NCBI RefSeq assembly: GCF_050586345.1 | Contig: NZ_JBOCEF010000020.1 | Location: forward strand, 1 to 64,000 | Direction: 5' to 3' | DNA: 64,000 bases | DNA from: JBOCEF01 sp050586345 | Lineage (GTDB): Bacteria; Pseudomonadota; Alphaproteobacteria; Rhodobacterales; Rhodobacteraceae | In this document: positions 29,662 to 39,690 of the stretch, one piece after another | How positions within the stretch are numbered: position 1 is the first letter of the stretch | Layout: each line of letters begins with the position of its first letter | Program-made: the position numbers and the translations under genes | The notes under the pieces: model-generated | What the model saw: the letters and a program-made list of their open reading frames with translations, nothing else | Databases searched by the model: none | Told to the model about the DNA's origin: nothing

Positions 29662-30591
29662 TCAGCCCCCGAAGCACCAGCGCAGGATGCCCTTCTGGGC
29701 GTGCAGCCGGTTCTCCGCCTCGTCGAAGATGACGGAGTTCGGACCGTCCATCACTTCCGAGGTCGCCTCGTCGCCGCGATGGGCGGGGAGGCAGTGCATG
29801 AAGAGCGCGTCGGGTTTCGCGTGCGACATCAGCTCGGCGTTGACCTGGTAGGGACGCAGCTGGTTGTGGCGCCGCTCGCGCGCGCTCTGGGGATCGTGCA
29901 TCGACAGCCAGGTGTCGGTGACCACGAGGTCCGCGCCCTCGACCGCCTTGCGCGCGTCGCGCTCGATGGTCACGGCGGCGCCGCCGGCACGGGCGAAATC
30001 CACCGCGTCGCGGGCCGGGTCCAGGGTCTGCGGCCCGGCGAAGGTCAGGTCGAACCCGAAGCGCCCCGCGGCGTGCAGGAGGCTGGCGCAGACATTGTTG
30101 CCGTCGCCGCACCAGACCACCTTCTTGCCGGCGATGGAGCCGCGATGCTCCTCGTAGGTCATCACGTCGGCCATGATCTGGCAGGGATGCGAGCGGTCCG
30201 TGAGACCGTTGATCACCGGCACGCTCGCGTGCTCGGCCAGCTCCTGCAGGGTGCCGTCGTCGAAGGTGCGGATCATGATCGCGTCGACATAGCGCGACAG
30301 CACGCGGGCGGTGTCGGCCACCGTCTCGCCGTGCCCCAGCTGCATCTCGGCGCCCGAGAGGACCAGCGTCTGGCCGCCCATCTGCCGGATGCCCACGTCG
30401 AAGCTGACCCGGGTGCGGGTCGACGGTTTCTCGAAGATCAGCGCCACCATGCGGCCCGCCAGCGGCTGCTCGGCGTCGGGCGCGGCCTTGGGGGCGCCGT
30501 TCCGGGCGTCCTTCACCGCGCGCGCATCGGCGATGATCCCGCGCAGGTCGTCCGCGGGGATCTTGTCGAGGTCGAGGAAATGCCGGGTCAT
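29662..30591 (-). CDS. argF: ornithine carbamoyltransferase
   Basis: Catalyses ornithine + carbamoyl phosphate to citrulline in arginine biosynthesis, as a cytoplasmic trimer. The 309-residue protein has the carbamoyl-phosphate loop STRTR at 57-61, HPCQ in the middle and HCLPAHRG near the C-terminus, all family signatures. The ATG at 30591 is chosen because it overlaps the argD stop as ATGA; the frame extends upstream but only through argD antisense-like sequence. It forms an argDF operon. Confidence 0.97.
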   Translation of the reverse strand: MTRHFLDLDKIPADDLRGIIADARAVKDARNGAPKAAPDAEQPLAGRMVALIFEKPSTRTRVSFDVGIRQMGGQTLVLSGAEMQLGHGETVADTARVLSRYVDAIMIRTFDDGTLQELAEHASVPVINGLTDRSHPCQIMADVMTYEEHRGSIAGKKVVWCGDGNNVCASLLHAAGRFGFDLTFAGPQTLDPARDAVDFARAGGAAVTIERDARKAVEGADLVVTDTWLSMHDPQSARERRHNQLRPYQVNAELMSHAKPDALFMHCLPAHRGDEATSEVMDGPNSVIFDEAENRLHAQKGILRWCFGG

Positions 30592-31784
30592 GCGACGCCC
30601 CCCTTCAGCTTCGCGGACACGGCCGCGGCGGCGGCGTCGAGGCGGCGCAGCCCCTCGTCGATCTCGTCGTCCGAGATGTTGAGCGGCGGCAGCAGCCGGC
30701 ACACGTCGTCGCCCGCCGGGACGGTGATGACCTGGGCGTCATAGCCCGCCTTCACCACCTCGATCGGCGCCAGCTTGCACTTGAGCCCGAGCATCAGCCC
30801 CTCGCCCCGCACGTGGTCGAACACGTCCGGGTGCGCGGCGACCAGGCCCTCGAGGCCCTGGCGCAGGCGGCCCGCGGCGGCGGAGACGCGGGGCAGGAAG
30901 CTTTCCTCCTCCAGCAGCTCCATCACCTTGAGCGCGATGGCGCAGCCGAGCGGGTTGCCGCCATAGGTCGACCCGTGGGTGCCCGCGGTCATGCCCTTCG
31001 CGGCTTCTTCCGTCGCCAGCGTCGCGCCGATGGGGAAGCCGCCGCCGAGCGCCTTGGCCACGGTCATGATGTCCGGGGTCACCCCCGCCCATTCATGCGC
31101 CCACATCTTGCCGGTGCGCCCGAGGCCGCACTGGATCTCGTCGAACACCAGCAGCGCGCCATGCTCGTCGCACAGCTCGCGCAGGCCCTTCAGGCACTGC
31201 GGCGGGATCGGGCGGATGCCGCCCTCGCCCTGCACGGGCTCGATGAACACCGCCGCCACGTCGCCGCCCACCATCGCCTGTTTCAGCGCCTCGTGGTCGC
31301 CGAAGGGCACATGGGTGAAGCCGGGCATCAGCGGGCCGAAGCCGTCGACCATCTTGGCCGCGTCCGACAGCGCGATGGCGCCGGTGGAGCGGCCGTGGAA
31401 GCAGCCGCCGAAGCTGATGAAGCGGATCTTGTGGTCATTGCCGTCCGCGTGGTGCTTCTTGCGCGCCATCTTGATGGCGAGCTCGACCGCCTCGGTGCCC
31501 GAGTTGGTGAAGAACACGGTGTCGGCGAAGCTGATCTCGGTCAGCTTCCTGGCCAGCGCCTCCTGGTGGGGGATCTCGTAGAGGTTCGAGACATGCCAGA
31601 GTCGTCGCGCCTGCGTCTCCAGGGCTTCAACGAGAGCGGGATGAGCGTGCCCGAGGACGTTGACGGCGATGCCCGCGCCAAGGTCCAGGTATTTCTCGTT
31701 GCTCTCGGTCGTCAGCCAGGGGCCGCTTCCTTCGGTGAAGGTAAGGGGCGCCCGCGCATAGGTCGGAAGGACGGGCGTGATCAC
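30588..31784 (-). CDS. argD: acetylornithine/succinyldiaminopimelate aminotransferase
   Basis: PLP-dependent class III aminotransferase of arginine (and possibly lysine) biosynthesis. The 398-residue protein has the PLP-phosphate segment NSGTEAVE, the FDEIQCGLGRTG block with the pyridine-contacting Asp, and the Schiff-base lysine in TVAKALGGGFP. The N-terminus MITPVLPTYARAPLTF is typical. It is the first gene of an argD-argF operon, translationally coupled by an ATGA overlap. Confidence 0.97.
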   Translation of the reverse strand: MITPVLPTYARAPLTFTEGSGPWLTTESNEKYLDLGAGIAVNVLGHAHPALVEALETQARRLWHVSNLYEIPHQEALARKLTEISFADTVFFTNSGTEAVELAIKMARKKHHADGNDHKIRFISFGGCFHGRSTGAIALSDAAKMVDGFGPLMPGFTHVPFGDHEALKQAMVGGDVAAVFIEPVQGEGGIRPIPPQCLKGLRELCDEHGALLVFDEIQCGLGRTGKMWAHEWAGVTPDIMTVAKALGGGFPIGATLATEEAAKGMTAGTHGSTYGGNPLGCAIALKVMELLEEESFLPRVSAAAGRLRQGLEGLVAAHPDVFDHVRGEGLMLGLKCKLAPIEVVKAGYDAQVITVPAGDDVCRLLPPLNISDDEIDEGLRRLDAAAAAVSAKLKGGVA

Positions 31785-32121
31785 GCGCTTAAACTCCGGT
31801 TTGCACTCCGGCCGGGGGGCGGGAAATCAAAACCCCCTCCGCGGCCGGTGCGAAGGGGGAAGGCGATTTGATGGGGGCGCCGCGCCCGCGAGTCAATGAA
31901 AATGGCGGTTCCCGCTTGTTCAGCATGCGATTCCGTGCCATTGCCCGGCGCAAGGGGCGCGAAGGCCCCGCCGCCCGCAGGGCCGGTCCGGCCCATGGTG
32001 AACCCTTCGCATCCCGTCTGTCGACGCCTGCTTGTCCCAAGCGCGGCCTCGGCGGCAACGCGGGCGCCGCCTTCCGGGGGACGCTTCCCCCGACGCTCTC
32101 GCCGCGCGAGAGGATGAGACG
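31785..32121. other. divergent spacer between argD and a glyoxalase-related gene
   Basis: A 337-base region carrying the leader of argD (minus) and of the downstream plus-strand gene. No recognisable operator or coding frame. Confidence 0.5.
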
Positions 32122-32580
32122 ATGACCACCGAACATGCCGGGCGCCGCCCGGTTCCGCCCGTCCCGCGCCTCAAGGACCAGGCTGCGCGGCTGCGCGCCC
32201 GCGCCCATGCGCGCGGCGAAGAGATGAGCGCGTCCCAGGCGCTCGAGGCGCTGGCCCGCCTGATGGGGGCGCCCGACTGGAACACCCTGCGCGCCAGCGC
32301 CGTGAAGGGCCCCGAGGGCGCGCCGCTGGAGGCTGAGGAGAAGGTCTGGGCGCGCTACATGGGCTCGGACCCCGTCCGCGCGAAGGTGCTGCGCGTGGCG
32401 CTGGGCGAGAAGCCGGGCCTCTGGCGGGTGCAGATCCAGTTCCTGGAAAGCCGCGAGGGCAAGAACCTCTCCCCCGTCCACCTGTCGCGCGAGCGGGTGC
32501 AGGCGGATGTGGACGGCGCCGGGGTCTCGGTCGGGCGGCTGTCCTCGGGCATTCCCCACCTGGCGCTGGAGCTGCGCTGA
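32122..32580 (+). CDS. small helical protein of the glyoxalase-related (GRD) type
   Basis: A 152-residue soluble protein, no enzymatic motif. The N-terminal 60 residues contain a helical pattern, LKDQAARLRARAHARGE...SASQALEALARLMGAPDWNTLRA. This resembles the short domain called glyoxalase-related protein domain, found beside glyoxalase genes and toxin-antitoxin genes. The remaining 90 residues form a predicted alpha/beta unit without known motifs. The ATG at 32122 follows GAGGATGAGAC. Function unknown. Confidence 0.65.
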   Translation: MTTEHAGRRPVPPVPRLKDQAARLRARAHARGEEMSASQALEALARLMGAPDWNTLRASAVKGPEGAPLEAEEKVWARYMGSDPVRAKVLRVALGEKPGLWRVQIQFLESREGKNLSPVHLSRERVQADVDGAGVSVGRLSSGIPHLALELR

Positions 32581-32662
32581 GGGAATGGAAGAAGCGAAGT
32601 TCTTTTTTTAATTTGGCGGTGGCTCTTGAAACATTCTGCCTCGTGGGGGGGCAAATCAGCCC

Positions 32663-32691
32663 TTGACTATACTTCGGTTTCCTGCTAGTTT
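32663..32691 (+). promoter_or_regulatory. sigma-70-like promoter of the AT-rich island
   Basis: TTGACT at 32663-32668 and TAGTTT at 32686-32691 are separated by 17 bases, a good spacing in an unusually AT-rich stretch. A transcript from here would run about 320 bases to the intrinsic terminator at 32990-33018. Confidence 0.5.
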
Positions 32692-32823
32692 TGGCTGAAA
32701 TTCAGCTCGGCCTTGGTCGCTCTGGATGCACTCATCATCGGTATCGTGCCGTGGCTTGTTGCTTTCCTGCCCCTGTTTCGCTGGTTCTTGATTGTCTTGA
32801 GCTTTGAAAATGGAGGAAGTGGA

Positions 32824-32898
32824 ATGAATATATACATTGCTGCAATCGACACTGTCTTGGCTATTCTGGCGGCGCTGCGGGGTCTGGGAAGCAAGTGA
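32824..32898 (+). CDS. possible 24-residue hydrophobic peptide
   Basis: GGAGG at 32812-32816 lies 7 bases before ATG 32824, an ideal ribosome binding site and the strongest coding signal in this island. The 24-residue product begins MNIYIAAIDTVLAILAALRG and ends GLGSK. It is a single amphipathic or membrane-spanning helix with a basic tail, the general look of small membrane peptides or type I toxins. The same frame is open further upstream but that part lacks a start context. No homologue recognised; reality of the peptide is uncertain. Confidence 0.35.
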   Translation: MNIYIAAIDTVLAILAALRGLGSK

Positions 32899-32956
32899 AG
32901 CCACGACAGTCGATGCCTCGAGTCCCATCCGTGACGCCAATCGCTGGGAGCCGCCG

Positions 32957-32984
32957 GGCGGTTCGAATCCGCCACCCCGCACCA
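32957..32984 (+). pseudogene. tRNA 3'-end fragment (T arm, acceptor 3' strand, CCA), probably Leu-like
   Basis: GGCGG-TTCGAAT-CCGCC is a perfect T arm at 32957-32973. It is followed by acceptor strand ACCCCGC, discriminator A and encoded CCA, ending at 32984, with an intrinsic terminator right after. A complementary GCGGGGT exists 80 bases upstream (32877), but the 73 bases between it and the T arm do not fold into D and anticodon arms. I read this as the 3' remnant of a tRNA gene (acceptor sequence and A73 suit tRNA-Leu), such as a half left by an integrated element. Confidence 0.6.
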
Positions 32985-32989
32985 TATTC

Positions 32990-33018
32990 AGCCCCGGACC
33001 AAGGTCCGGGGCTTTTCT
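32990..33018 (+). terminator. rho-independent terminator after the tRNA fragment
   Basis: AGCCCCGGACC pairs with GGTCCGGGGCT (11 bp) with a very tight centre, followed by TTTCTT. It ends the island transcript. Confidence 0.9.
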
Positions 33019-33085
33019 TGTGCTAGAGGTCAATGGTGCTGGGGCGGGGAAGAACACGATTGGCCTTTTGATCTTTCGGAAATTG

Positions 33086-33115
33086 AAAAGGGCGGCCCGC
33101 CGGGGCCGCCCTTTT
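33086..33115 (-). terminator. rho-independent terminator of thrS
   Basis: AAAAGGGCGGCCC and GGGCCGCCCTTTTT form a strong stem. On the minus strand it ends in TTTTC, 33 bp beyond the thrS stop. Confidence 0.9.
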
Positions 33116-33147
33116 TCGTTCCGATACGCCTGCGCAGCGCCGGGCGA

Positions 33148-35133
<1,986 letters not shown>

Positions 35134-35357
35134 CGGCTTCATCCTTGGACTTGAGGTCATGAAATGGATCAGGCCCCCGCGCGGAGGGTCCGGGCGGGGC
35201 GCACGCACCCTATGCGGGGGCGGGGCCAAGTCAAGGAAATGCGGCGCCGCGGAGGGGGTGCGGAGGTGGGGACGGGGGCGCCGCGCCGGGCGTCATGCGG
35301 GCGGCGGGCCGGGCGCCCGCGGCGCGCGGCGGGCGGGGGCGCGGGCGGCAGGGGGCG

Positions 35358-35777
35358 TCAGGCGTCGTCGTGGTAGACGTGGAAGAGCGCGATGCAGAAC
35401 GGGTCCTCCGCGTCGGTCTCGTCGATGATCCCGGCGGCTTCCTGCGGCCATTGCGCGAGATGCCCGTCCATCAGCGGCATCACGTTGTCGAGCGCGACGA
35501 GGGTCATCTGGGCCAGCCTGCCGTCCTCGGCCAGCTCGGCGTCGAGGGCGGCGCGGAAATCAGCCTCGTCCCCCATCGCAACCACCTGGGCGAAGGCGCC
35601 CTCGCCGGGGTCGAGCAGCTGGTTCGGGCCGCGCGGGCGCAGGTGGGCGAGGCCGGTCCAGGCCCAGGGCGCGGCGAGCGGGTCGTGCCCGTGCTCGTGC
35701 CCGTGGTCATGCCCGTGGTCATGGTCATGGTCATGCGCGCGGCCGTGCCCGCAGCCGGGCTTGTCCCCGCCGCTCAT
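35358..35777 (-). CDS. His-rich small protein, function unknown
   Basis: A 139-residue soluble protein. After MSGGDKPGCG, residues 11-31 are a His/Asp/Gly run (GRAHDHDHDHGHDHGHEHGH) likely to bind zinc or nickel. The rest (about 32-139) is an ordered acidic alpha/beta domain that I do not recognise (LDPGEGAFAQVVAMG, DNVMPLMDGHLAQWP). The ATG overlaps the stop of the Nudix gene by ATGA, so the two are co-translated. The His run could be a metal store, sensor or affinity tail. Confidence 0.7.
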   Translation of the reverse strand: MSGGDKPGCGHGRAHDHDHDHGHDHGHEHGHDPLAAPWAWTGLAHLRPRGPNQLLDPGEGAFAQVVAMGDEADFRAALDAELAEDGRLAQMTLVALDNVMPLMDGHLAQWPQEAAGIIDETDAEDPFCIALFHVYHDDA

Positions 35778-36217
35778 ACCCGCCCGTCCAGCAGCGCGCG
35801 CAGGAACCAGCGTTCGCCCGAGACGCTGAGCCGCTCCGCCGCCTCCTCCGCGTCCATCCAGACGGGGGTGTGGTCCGGCTCGTAGGGCTCGGACAGTCGC
35901 CGACCGGCCTGGCACAGGTGGATATGGCAGATCTTGCGCGCCCACATGGAATAGTCCGGCATCCAGCAATAGCGCTGGAAGGCCCCGAGGCGGCGGACAT
36001 GGCGCACGCGCCAGCCGGTTTCCTCCCACACCTCGCGGTGGAGGGCGGGCAGGGGCGATTCGCCGGGGTCGATCCCGCCGCCCGGCAGCAGCAGCGATTC
36101 CCCCTGGTTGGGCGTGGCGGCCAGCAGGATCTCGCGGCCCGAGAGGATCACGGCATAGGCGCCGGGGCGCTCGCGATAGGGGGCGTCGGGGCGGACGGCT
36201 TCGCCGAAACGGCGCAT
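35774..36217 (-). CDS. Nudix hydrolase
   Basis: A 147-residue Nudix-fold pyrophosphohydrolase; substrate not predictable. The Nudix box is complete: GGGIDPGESPLPALHREVWEETGW contains the GX5EX7REVXEEXGW pattern. It is upstream of, and translationally coupled to, a His-rich small protein. Nudix enzymes need divalent metal, so the pairing with a His-rich partner may be meaningful, but that is inference. Confidence 0.92.
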   Translation of the reverse strand: MRRFGEAVRPDAPYRERPGAYAVILSGREILLAATPNQGESLLLPGGGIDPGESPLPALHREVWEETGWRVRHVRRLGAFQRYCWMPDYSMWARKICHIHLCQAGRRLSEPYEPDHTPVWMDAEEAAERLSVSGERWFLRALLDGRV

Positions 36218-36557
36218 GGGCGGCTCCGTGAACTGGGGACCGGGGCAGGGACCCGGGGAGAGGCGGCGAGGGCGCGGCCGGGCCGCGGCCCGGCCTGGGG
36301 CCCCGGGAGCCGCCGCCCGCGAGGGGGGACGGCCCGAACCTCGGGGCGGCGGGGCGCGGGGTCAAGGCGGCGGCGGCGCGCGGGGGGCGGCGGCGCTGCG
36401 GCGGCAGGGCCCCTGCCGCCCGGCGAAAACCCCGCCCGGCGGCGGGGACGGGCCGCCGGGGGGCTGGAAGACGCGCGCGGGCGCCTATATGGAACGGCTT
36501 CACGCCCGGGGCCGTTCCCCGGGCCACCCGCGATCCGCGCGCGCCCGGAGGATTCCC
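36218..36557. other. GC-rich divergent spacer upstream of hslO
   Basis: A 340-base region of almost pure G/C simple sequence between the divergent Nudix and hslO genes. GGAGG at its right end is the hslO ribosome binding site. No ORF or operator recognised. Confidence 0.5.
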
Positions 36558-37583
36558 ATGACCGATGCCGCTTCCCGCAACGAGGACGTCGTCCTCCCCT
36601 TCCAGCTCGACGCCGCCGACGTGCGCGGCCGCGCCGCGCGGCTCGACGGCACGCTGGTGCGGATGCTCGAGGGGCACGACTACCCGCCCGTGGTCGCGGG
36701 CCTCGCGGCCGAGATCGCCCTCATCACCGCCCTGATGGGCCAGGCGATGAAGCTGCGCTGGCGCCTGTCGCTGCAGGTGCGCGGCGACGGGCCGATCCGG
36801 CTGCTCGCCACCGACTGGTTCGCGCCGACCAAGGAAGGCGAGCCGGCGACGATCCGCGCCTATGCCGGTTACGACCCCGAGCGGCTGGACCTGCTCGCCC
36901 CCGCCTATCCGCAGATCGGGCGCGGCATCTTCGGCATGATCATCGACCAGGGCATGGGCATGCAGCCCTACCAGGGCATGACGCCGCTGTCGGGCCAGTC
37001 GCTGGCCGATTGCGCCGAGACCTATTTCGCCCAGTCCGAGCAGATCGCCACCCGCATCATCGTCACCATGTCCGAGGTCGAGACCCCCGAGGCGGGCCGC
37101 ACCTGGCGCGGCGGCGGCGTGATGCTGCAGCAGATGCCCAAGCCGGGCATGAGCAAGCGCGCCCCGGCCGAGGGCGGCTCGGGCGAGGGCGGGCTGCTGT
37201 CCTCGGCCGACGTCGCGGCGATGGGCGGCGAGGATCACGCCGAGAAGTGGAACCGGGTGAACATGCTGCTCGACACCGTCGAGCAGTCGGAGCTGCTGGG
37301 CCCGGAGGTGACGATGGAGACCCTGCTGCTGCGCCTGTTCCACGAGGAGACGCCGCGCGTCTGGGACAAGCAGCCGGTCGCCTTCGGCTGCACCTGTTCC
37401 GCCGACAAGGTGGTCGCGGCGCTGCACCAGTACTCGGCCAAGGATATCGGACACATGACCAATGACGAGGGCAAGCTGACCGCCGACTGCCAGTTCTGCG
37501 GCAAGCATTACGAGTTCGACCCGAAGACCCTCGGCTTCCAGGCCGAGGAGCGGCCGGAGGAGAACGGCGATCCGCAGGGGTGA
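36558..37583 (+). CDS. hslO: Hsp33 redox-regulated chaperone
   Basis: Cytoplasmic holdase activated by oxidation, protecting proteins during oxidative stress. The 341-residue protein has the N-terminal Hsp33 fold (about 15-240) and the C-terminal redox switch CxC...CxxC: CTC near residues 278-280 and CQFC near 311-314, which bind zinc when reduced. The ATG at 36558 has GGAGG 7 bases upstream; an in-frame extension further upstream is GC-rich simple sequence. A linker of about 20 Gly/Ala residues near 200-215 makes it somewhat longer than E. coli Hsp33 (292). Confidence 0.95.
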   Translation: MTDAASRNEDVVLPFQLDAADVRGRAARLDGTLVRMLEGHDYPPVVAGLAAEIALITALMGQAMKLRWRLSLQVRGDGPIRLLATDWFAPTKEGEPATIRAYAGYDPERLDLLAPAYPQIGRGIFGMIIDQGMGMQPYQGMTPLSGQSLADCAETYFAQSEQIATRIIVTMSEVETPEAGRTWRGGGVMLQQMPKPGMSKRAPAEGGSGEGGLLSSADVAAMGGEDHAEKWNRVNMLLDTVEQSELLGPEVTMETLLLRLFHEETPRVWDKQPVAFGCTCSADKVVAALHQYSAKDIGHMTNDEGKLTADCQFCGKHYEFDPKTLGFQAEERPEENGDPQG

Positions 37584-37603
37584 AGTTCCGTTCGAACGTC
37601 ATG

Positions 37604-37633
37604 AAAACGGCGGCCCCCCGGGGCCGCCGTTTT
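37604..37633 (+). terminator. rho-independent terminator of hslO
   Basis: AAAACGGCGGCCCC/GGGGCCGCCGTTTT stem, 14 bp with almost no loop and a T4 end, 20 bp after the stop. Further right is a second, smaller GGGGGC-TTC-GCCCCC hairpin. Confidence 0.9.
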
Positions 37634-37828
37634 GCGTTTGGAGAGCCGTGGCGGGGGCTTCGCCCCCGATCCCCCATCGGGAGGGAGAACCCTCCCGAAC
37701 CCTCCCCTTTTGTTAGGGGCTGATTCCTGAATCCGGGTTGCGGGAGGAGGGGGGGCGGAGGAGGAGGGGATGAATCCCCTCCTCCCCTGCGCAATTAAGC
37801 GCCGAAGTCAGCCGTTCCAGGCCGCCCC

Positions 37829-38908
37829 TCAGCCCCCGAACAGCCGCGCCAGGTCCTCGACGTCCCGTTCCGTGGTCGCCCAGTTGCACACCAGGCGGCA
37901 GGAGAGCATCTCGTCCTCCGGCCCCTCCAGCGACTGGTCGAAGGGCCACATGTAGTAATGCGCCCCTGCCGCCTGCGCGCGCTTGTGGGCGCCGCGGGGG
38001 GCGGAGATGAAGAGCATGTTGGCGTCGACCGGGTGCAGGAACTCCACCCCGTTCGCGCCGCGCAGCCCCTCGGCCAGCGCCGCCGCGCGGGCGTTGGCCT
38101 GGGACGCCAGCTGCAGCCACAGCCCGTCCTTCAGCCACGCATCCATCTGCGCCGAGACGTAGCGCATCTTGGAGAAGAGATGCCCGCCGCGCTTGCGCCG
38201 CAGCTCGATCTCCCACGCCTTGTCGCCGCCCATGCGGGCGTGCAGCGCCTCCGGCTCGAACAGCACGATGGCTTCCGCCGCCATGGCGCCGTTCTTGGAG
38301 GCGCCGAGCGAGAGGATGTCGACGCCGGCCTTCCAGCTCATCTCGGCCGGCGTGGCGCCCGAGGCGGCCAGCGCGTTGGCGAAGCGGGCGCCGTCCATGT
38401 GCAGCGGCAGGCCGAACTCCGCCGCCGCCGCGCCGATCCCGGCGGCCTCGGCGGCCGAATAGACGCCGCCGAGCTCGGTGACGTTGGTCAGCGTCACCGC
38501 GCCGCGCTGGACGTTGTGCACCCCGCCGCGGCCCGTGTGGGCGATTGTCCGGCGCAGCGCCTCCGGGTCCATCTTGCCGTGATCGCCGGGGACCAGCGTC
38601 AGCTTGGCGCCGTTCGTGTAGAACTCCGGCGCGCCGCACTCGTCTTCTTCCACATGGGCGTTGGTGTGGCAGAACACCGTGCCCCAGGGCGGGCAGAGCG
38701 CGCCGAGGGCGATGGCGTTGACCGCCGAGCCGGTGGCGGCCAGGAACACCTTGGCGTTCGGCGCCTCGAAGATCTCGCGCACCTGCGCCTCGACGCGGGC
38801 CGAGATCGGATCGGCGCCGTAGGAGCCGCAATAGCCGTCATTGGCCGCGGAAATCGCCTCGAGCATCGCGGGATGGGCCGGGCCGGCATTGTCGGAGGTG
38901 AACCACAT
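37829..38908 (-). CDS. ltaE: low-specificity L-threonine aldolase family protein
   Basis: PLP enzyme cleaving L-threonine/allo-threonine to glycine and acetaldehyde (or a related beta-hydroxy amino acid). The 359-residue protein begins MWFTSDNAGPAHPAMLEAI, has HMDGARFANAL (PLP-contacting Asp) and the Schiff-base lysine in LGASKNGAMA (Lys205). All are standard for the family. It lies one base after the stop of the YcgN-like gene on the same strand, so the two are co-transcribed. Confidence 0.9.
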   Translation of the reverse strand: MWFTSDNAGPAHPAMLEAISAANDGYCGSYGADPISARVEAQVREIFEAPNAKVFLAATGSAVNAIALGALCPPWGTVFCHTNAHVEEDECGAPEFYTNGAKLTLVPGDHGKMDPEALRRTIAHTGRGGVHNVQRGAVTLTNVTELGGVYSAAEAAGIGAAAAEFGLPLHMDGARFANALAASGATPAEMSWKAGVDILSLGASKNGAMAAEAIVLFEPEALHARMGGDKAWEIELRRKRGGHLFSKMRYVSAQMDAWLKDGLWLQLASQANARAAALAEGLRGANGVEFLHPVDANMLFISAPRGAHKRAQAAGAHYYMWPFDQSLEGPEDEMLSCRLVCNWATTERDVEDLARLFGG

Positions 38909-38909
38909 G

Positions 38910-39377
38910 TCAGAGAACTCCTTTCACGACGAAGTCTTCCAGGTCGTCGTCATCGACCTCCCATTCGGGGGTGAGGCCGGTCGTCATCGCGGCCCCTGAT
39001 TTGCGCGGGCTCTCGGGATCGCCGGTCACGAGGGGGTGCCACTCGGGCAGCTCGCGCCCCTCGAACAGCCGCCGATAGGCGCAGCTTTCGGGCATCCAGG
39101 GGGCGGAGGCCTCGATGGTGTCGGGGGTCAGCTGCACGCAGCCGGGGACCAGGCGCTTGCGATGCGCGTAGTTCCCGCAGCGGCAGGTGTCGGGGTCGTA
39201 GAGGCGGCAATGCACCGAGGTGTACATGACCTCCTCGGTGTCCTCGTCCTCGAGCTTGAGCAGGCAGCAGCGCCCGCAGCCGTCGCACAGCGCCTCCCAC
39301 TCGGCGCGGTTCATGTCGTCGAGGGATTTGCGGCGCCAGTAGCCCGGGGACAGGCCGGTTCGGTCGATGTCGGTCAT
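38910..39377 (-). CDS. YcgN/YkgJ-type cysteine-cluster protein
   Basis: A 155-residue protein of the UPF0260 family, binding metal or an Fe-S cluster through clustered Cys: CDGCGRCC near residues 30-37, then CR...CRCGNY, VPGCVQL and ESCAYR. Function is not established. The ATG at 39377 (MTDIDRTGLSPGYWRRK) is chosen over an in-frame GTG six codons upstream. Its downstream neighbour is the threonine aldolase, one base away. Confidence 0.9.
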   Translation of the reverse strand: MTDIDRTGLSPGYWRRKSLDDMNRAEWEALCDGCGRCCLLKLEDEDTEEVMYTSVHCRLYDPDTCRCGNYAHRKRLVPGCVQLTPDTIEASAPWMPESCAYRRLFEGRELPEWHPLVTGDPESPRKSGAAMTTGLTPEWEVDDDDLEDFVVKGVL

Positions 39378-39690
39378 GGGGCGGGACAGGATCACAAGCG
39401 GCGGGGCAGGTCCAGCGCGGAAGCGGCGCGGGCGGGGCGTCGGGGCGCGGGCCTGACGGGGCGGCGGGCGGGAAGGCGGGCGGGGCGGGCGGCGGTGCGG
39501 CAGGCGGTGCGGCGGGGCGCTTGCCCGGGATGGCCCTGCGCGGGGATCTCGCGGGCCGCGCGCGGCTGATGAGCGGCGCTCATGACCGCCATCGACGCGC
39601 GCGGGCTTCCGCCGCGGCGGGGCGGGGGCCAGATAGGGTCGGCGGGCCCGCGCCCGCGCCCGTTCCCCTTGTCAGCCCCCGGAGCCCGCC
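39378..39690. other. divergent spacer carrying a LysR-type operator
   Basis: A 313-base GC-rich region between the YcgN gene (minus) and the cyclophilin-like gene (plus). The only recognisable signal is the near-palindrome at 39567-39585. Confidence 0.6.
39567..39585. promoter_or_regulatory. predicted LysR operator, TGATGAGC-GGC-GCTCATGA
   Basis: Inverted repeat ATGAGC/GCTCAT with 3-base centre and flanking TG/GA, giving a T-N11-A core (TGAGC...GCTCA). It ends about 105 bases upstream of the cyclophilin-like gene. It is one of five such sites in 39.5-48.6 kb. Confidence 0.75.

Noticed and set aside
32877..32984. Complete tRNA gene with acceptor GCGGGGT/ACCCCGC
   Set aside because: The acceptor pairs and the T arm is perfect, but the 73 bases between the 5' acceptor strand and the T arm exceed even tRNA-Sec or class II tRNAs and contain no D-loop GG or anticodon arm. 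Only the 3' fragment is reported.
32663..33018. tmRNA (ssrA)
   Set aside because: A transcript of about 320 bases ending in a T arm and CCA recalls tmRNA, but there is no tag-peptide frame and no matching 5' acceptor half. Alphaproteobacterial tmRNA is circularly permuted, with CCA near the front and the 5' half downstream, which this is not.
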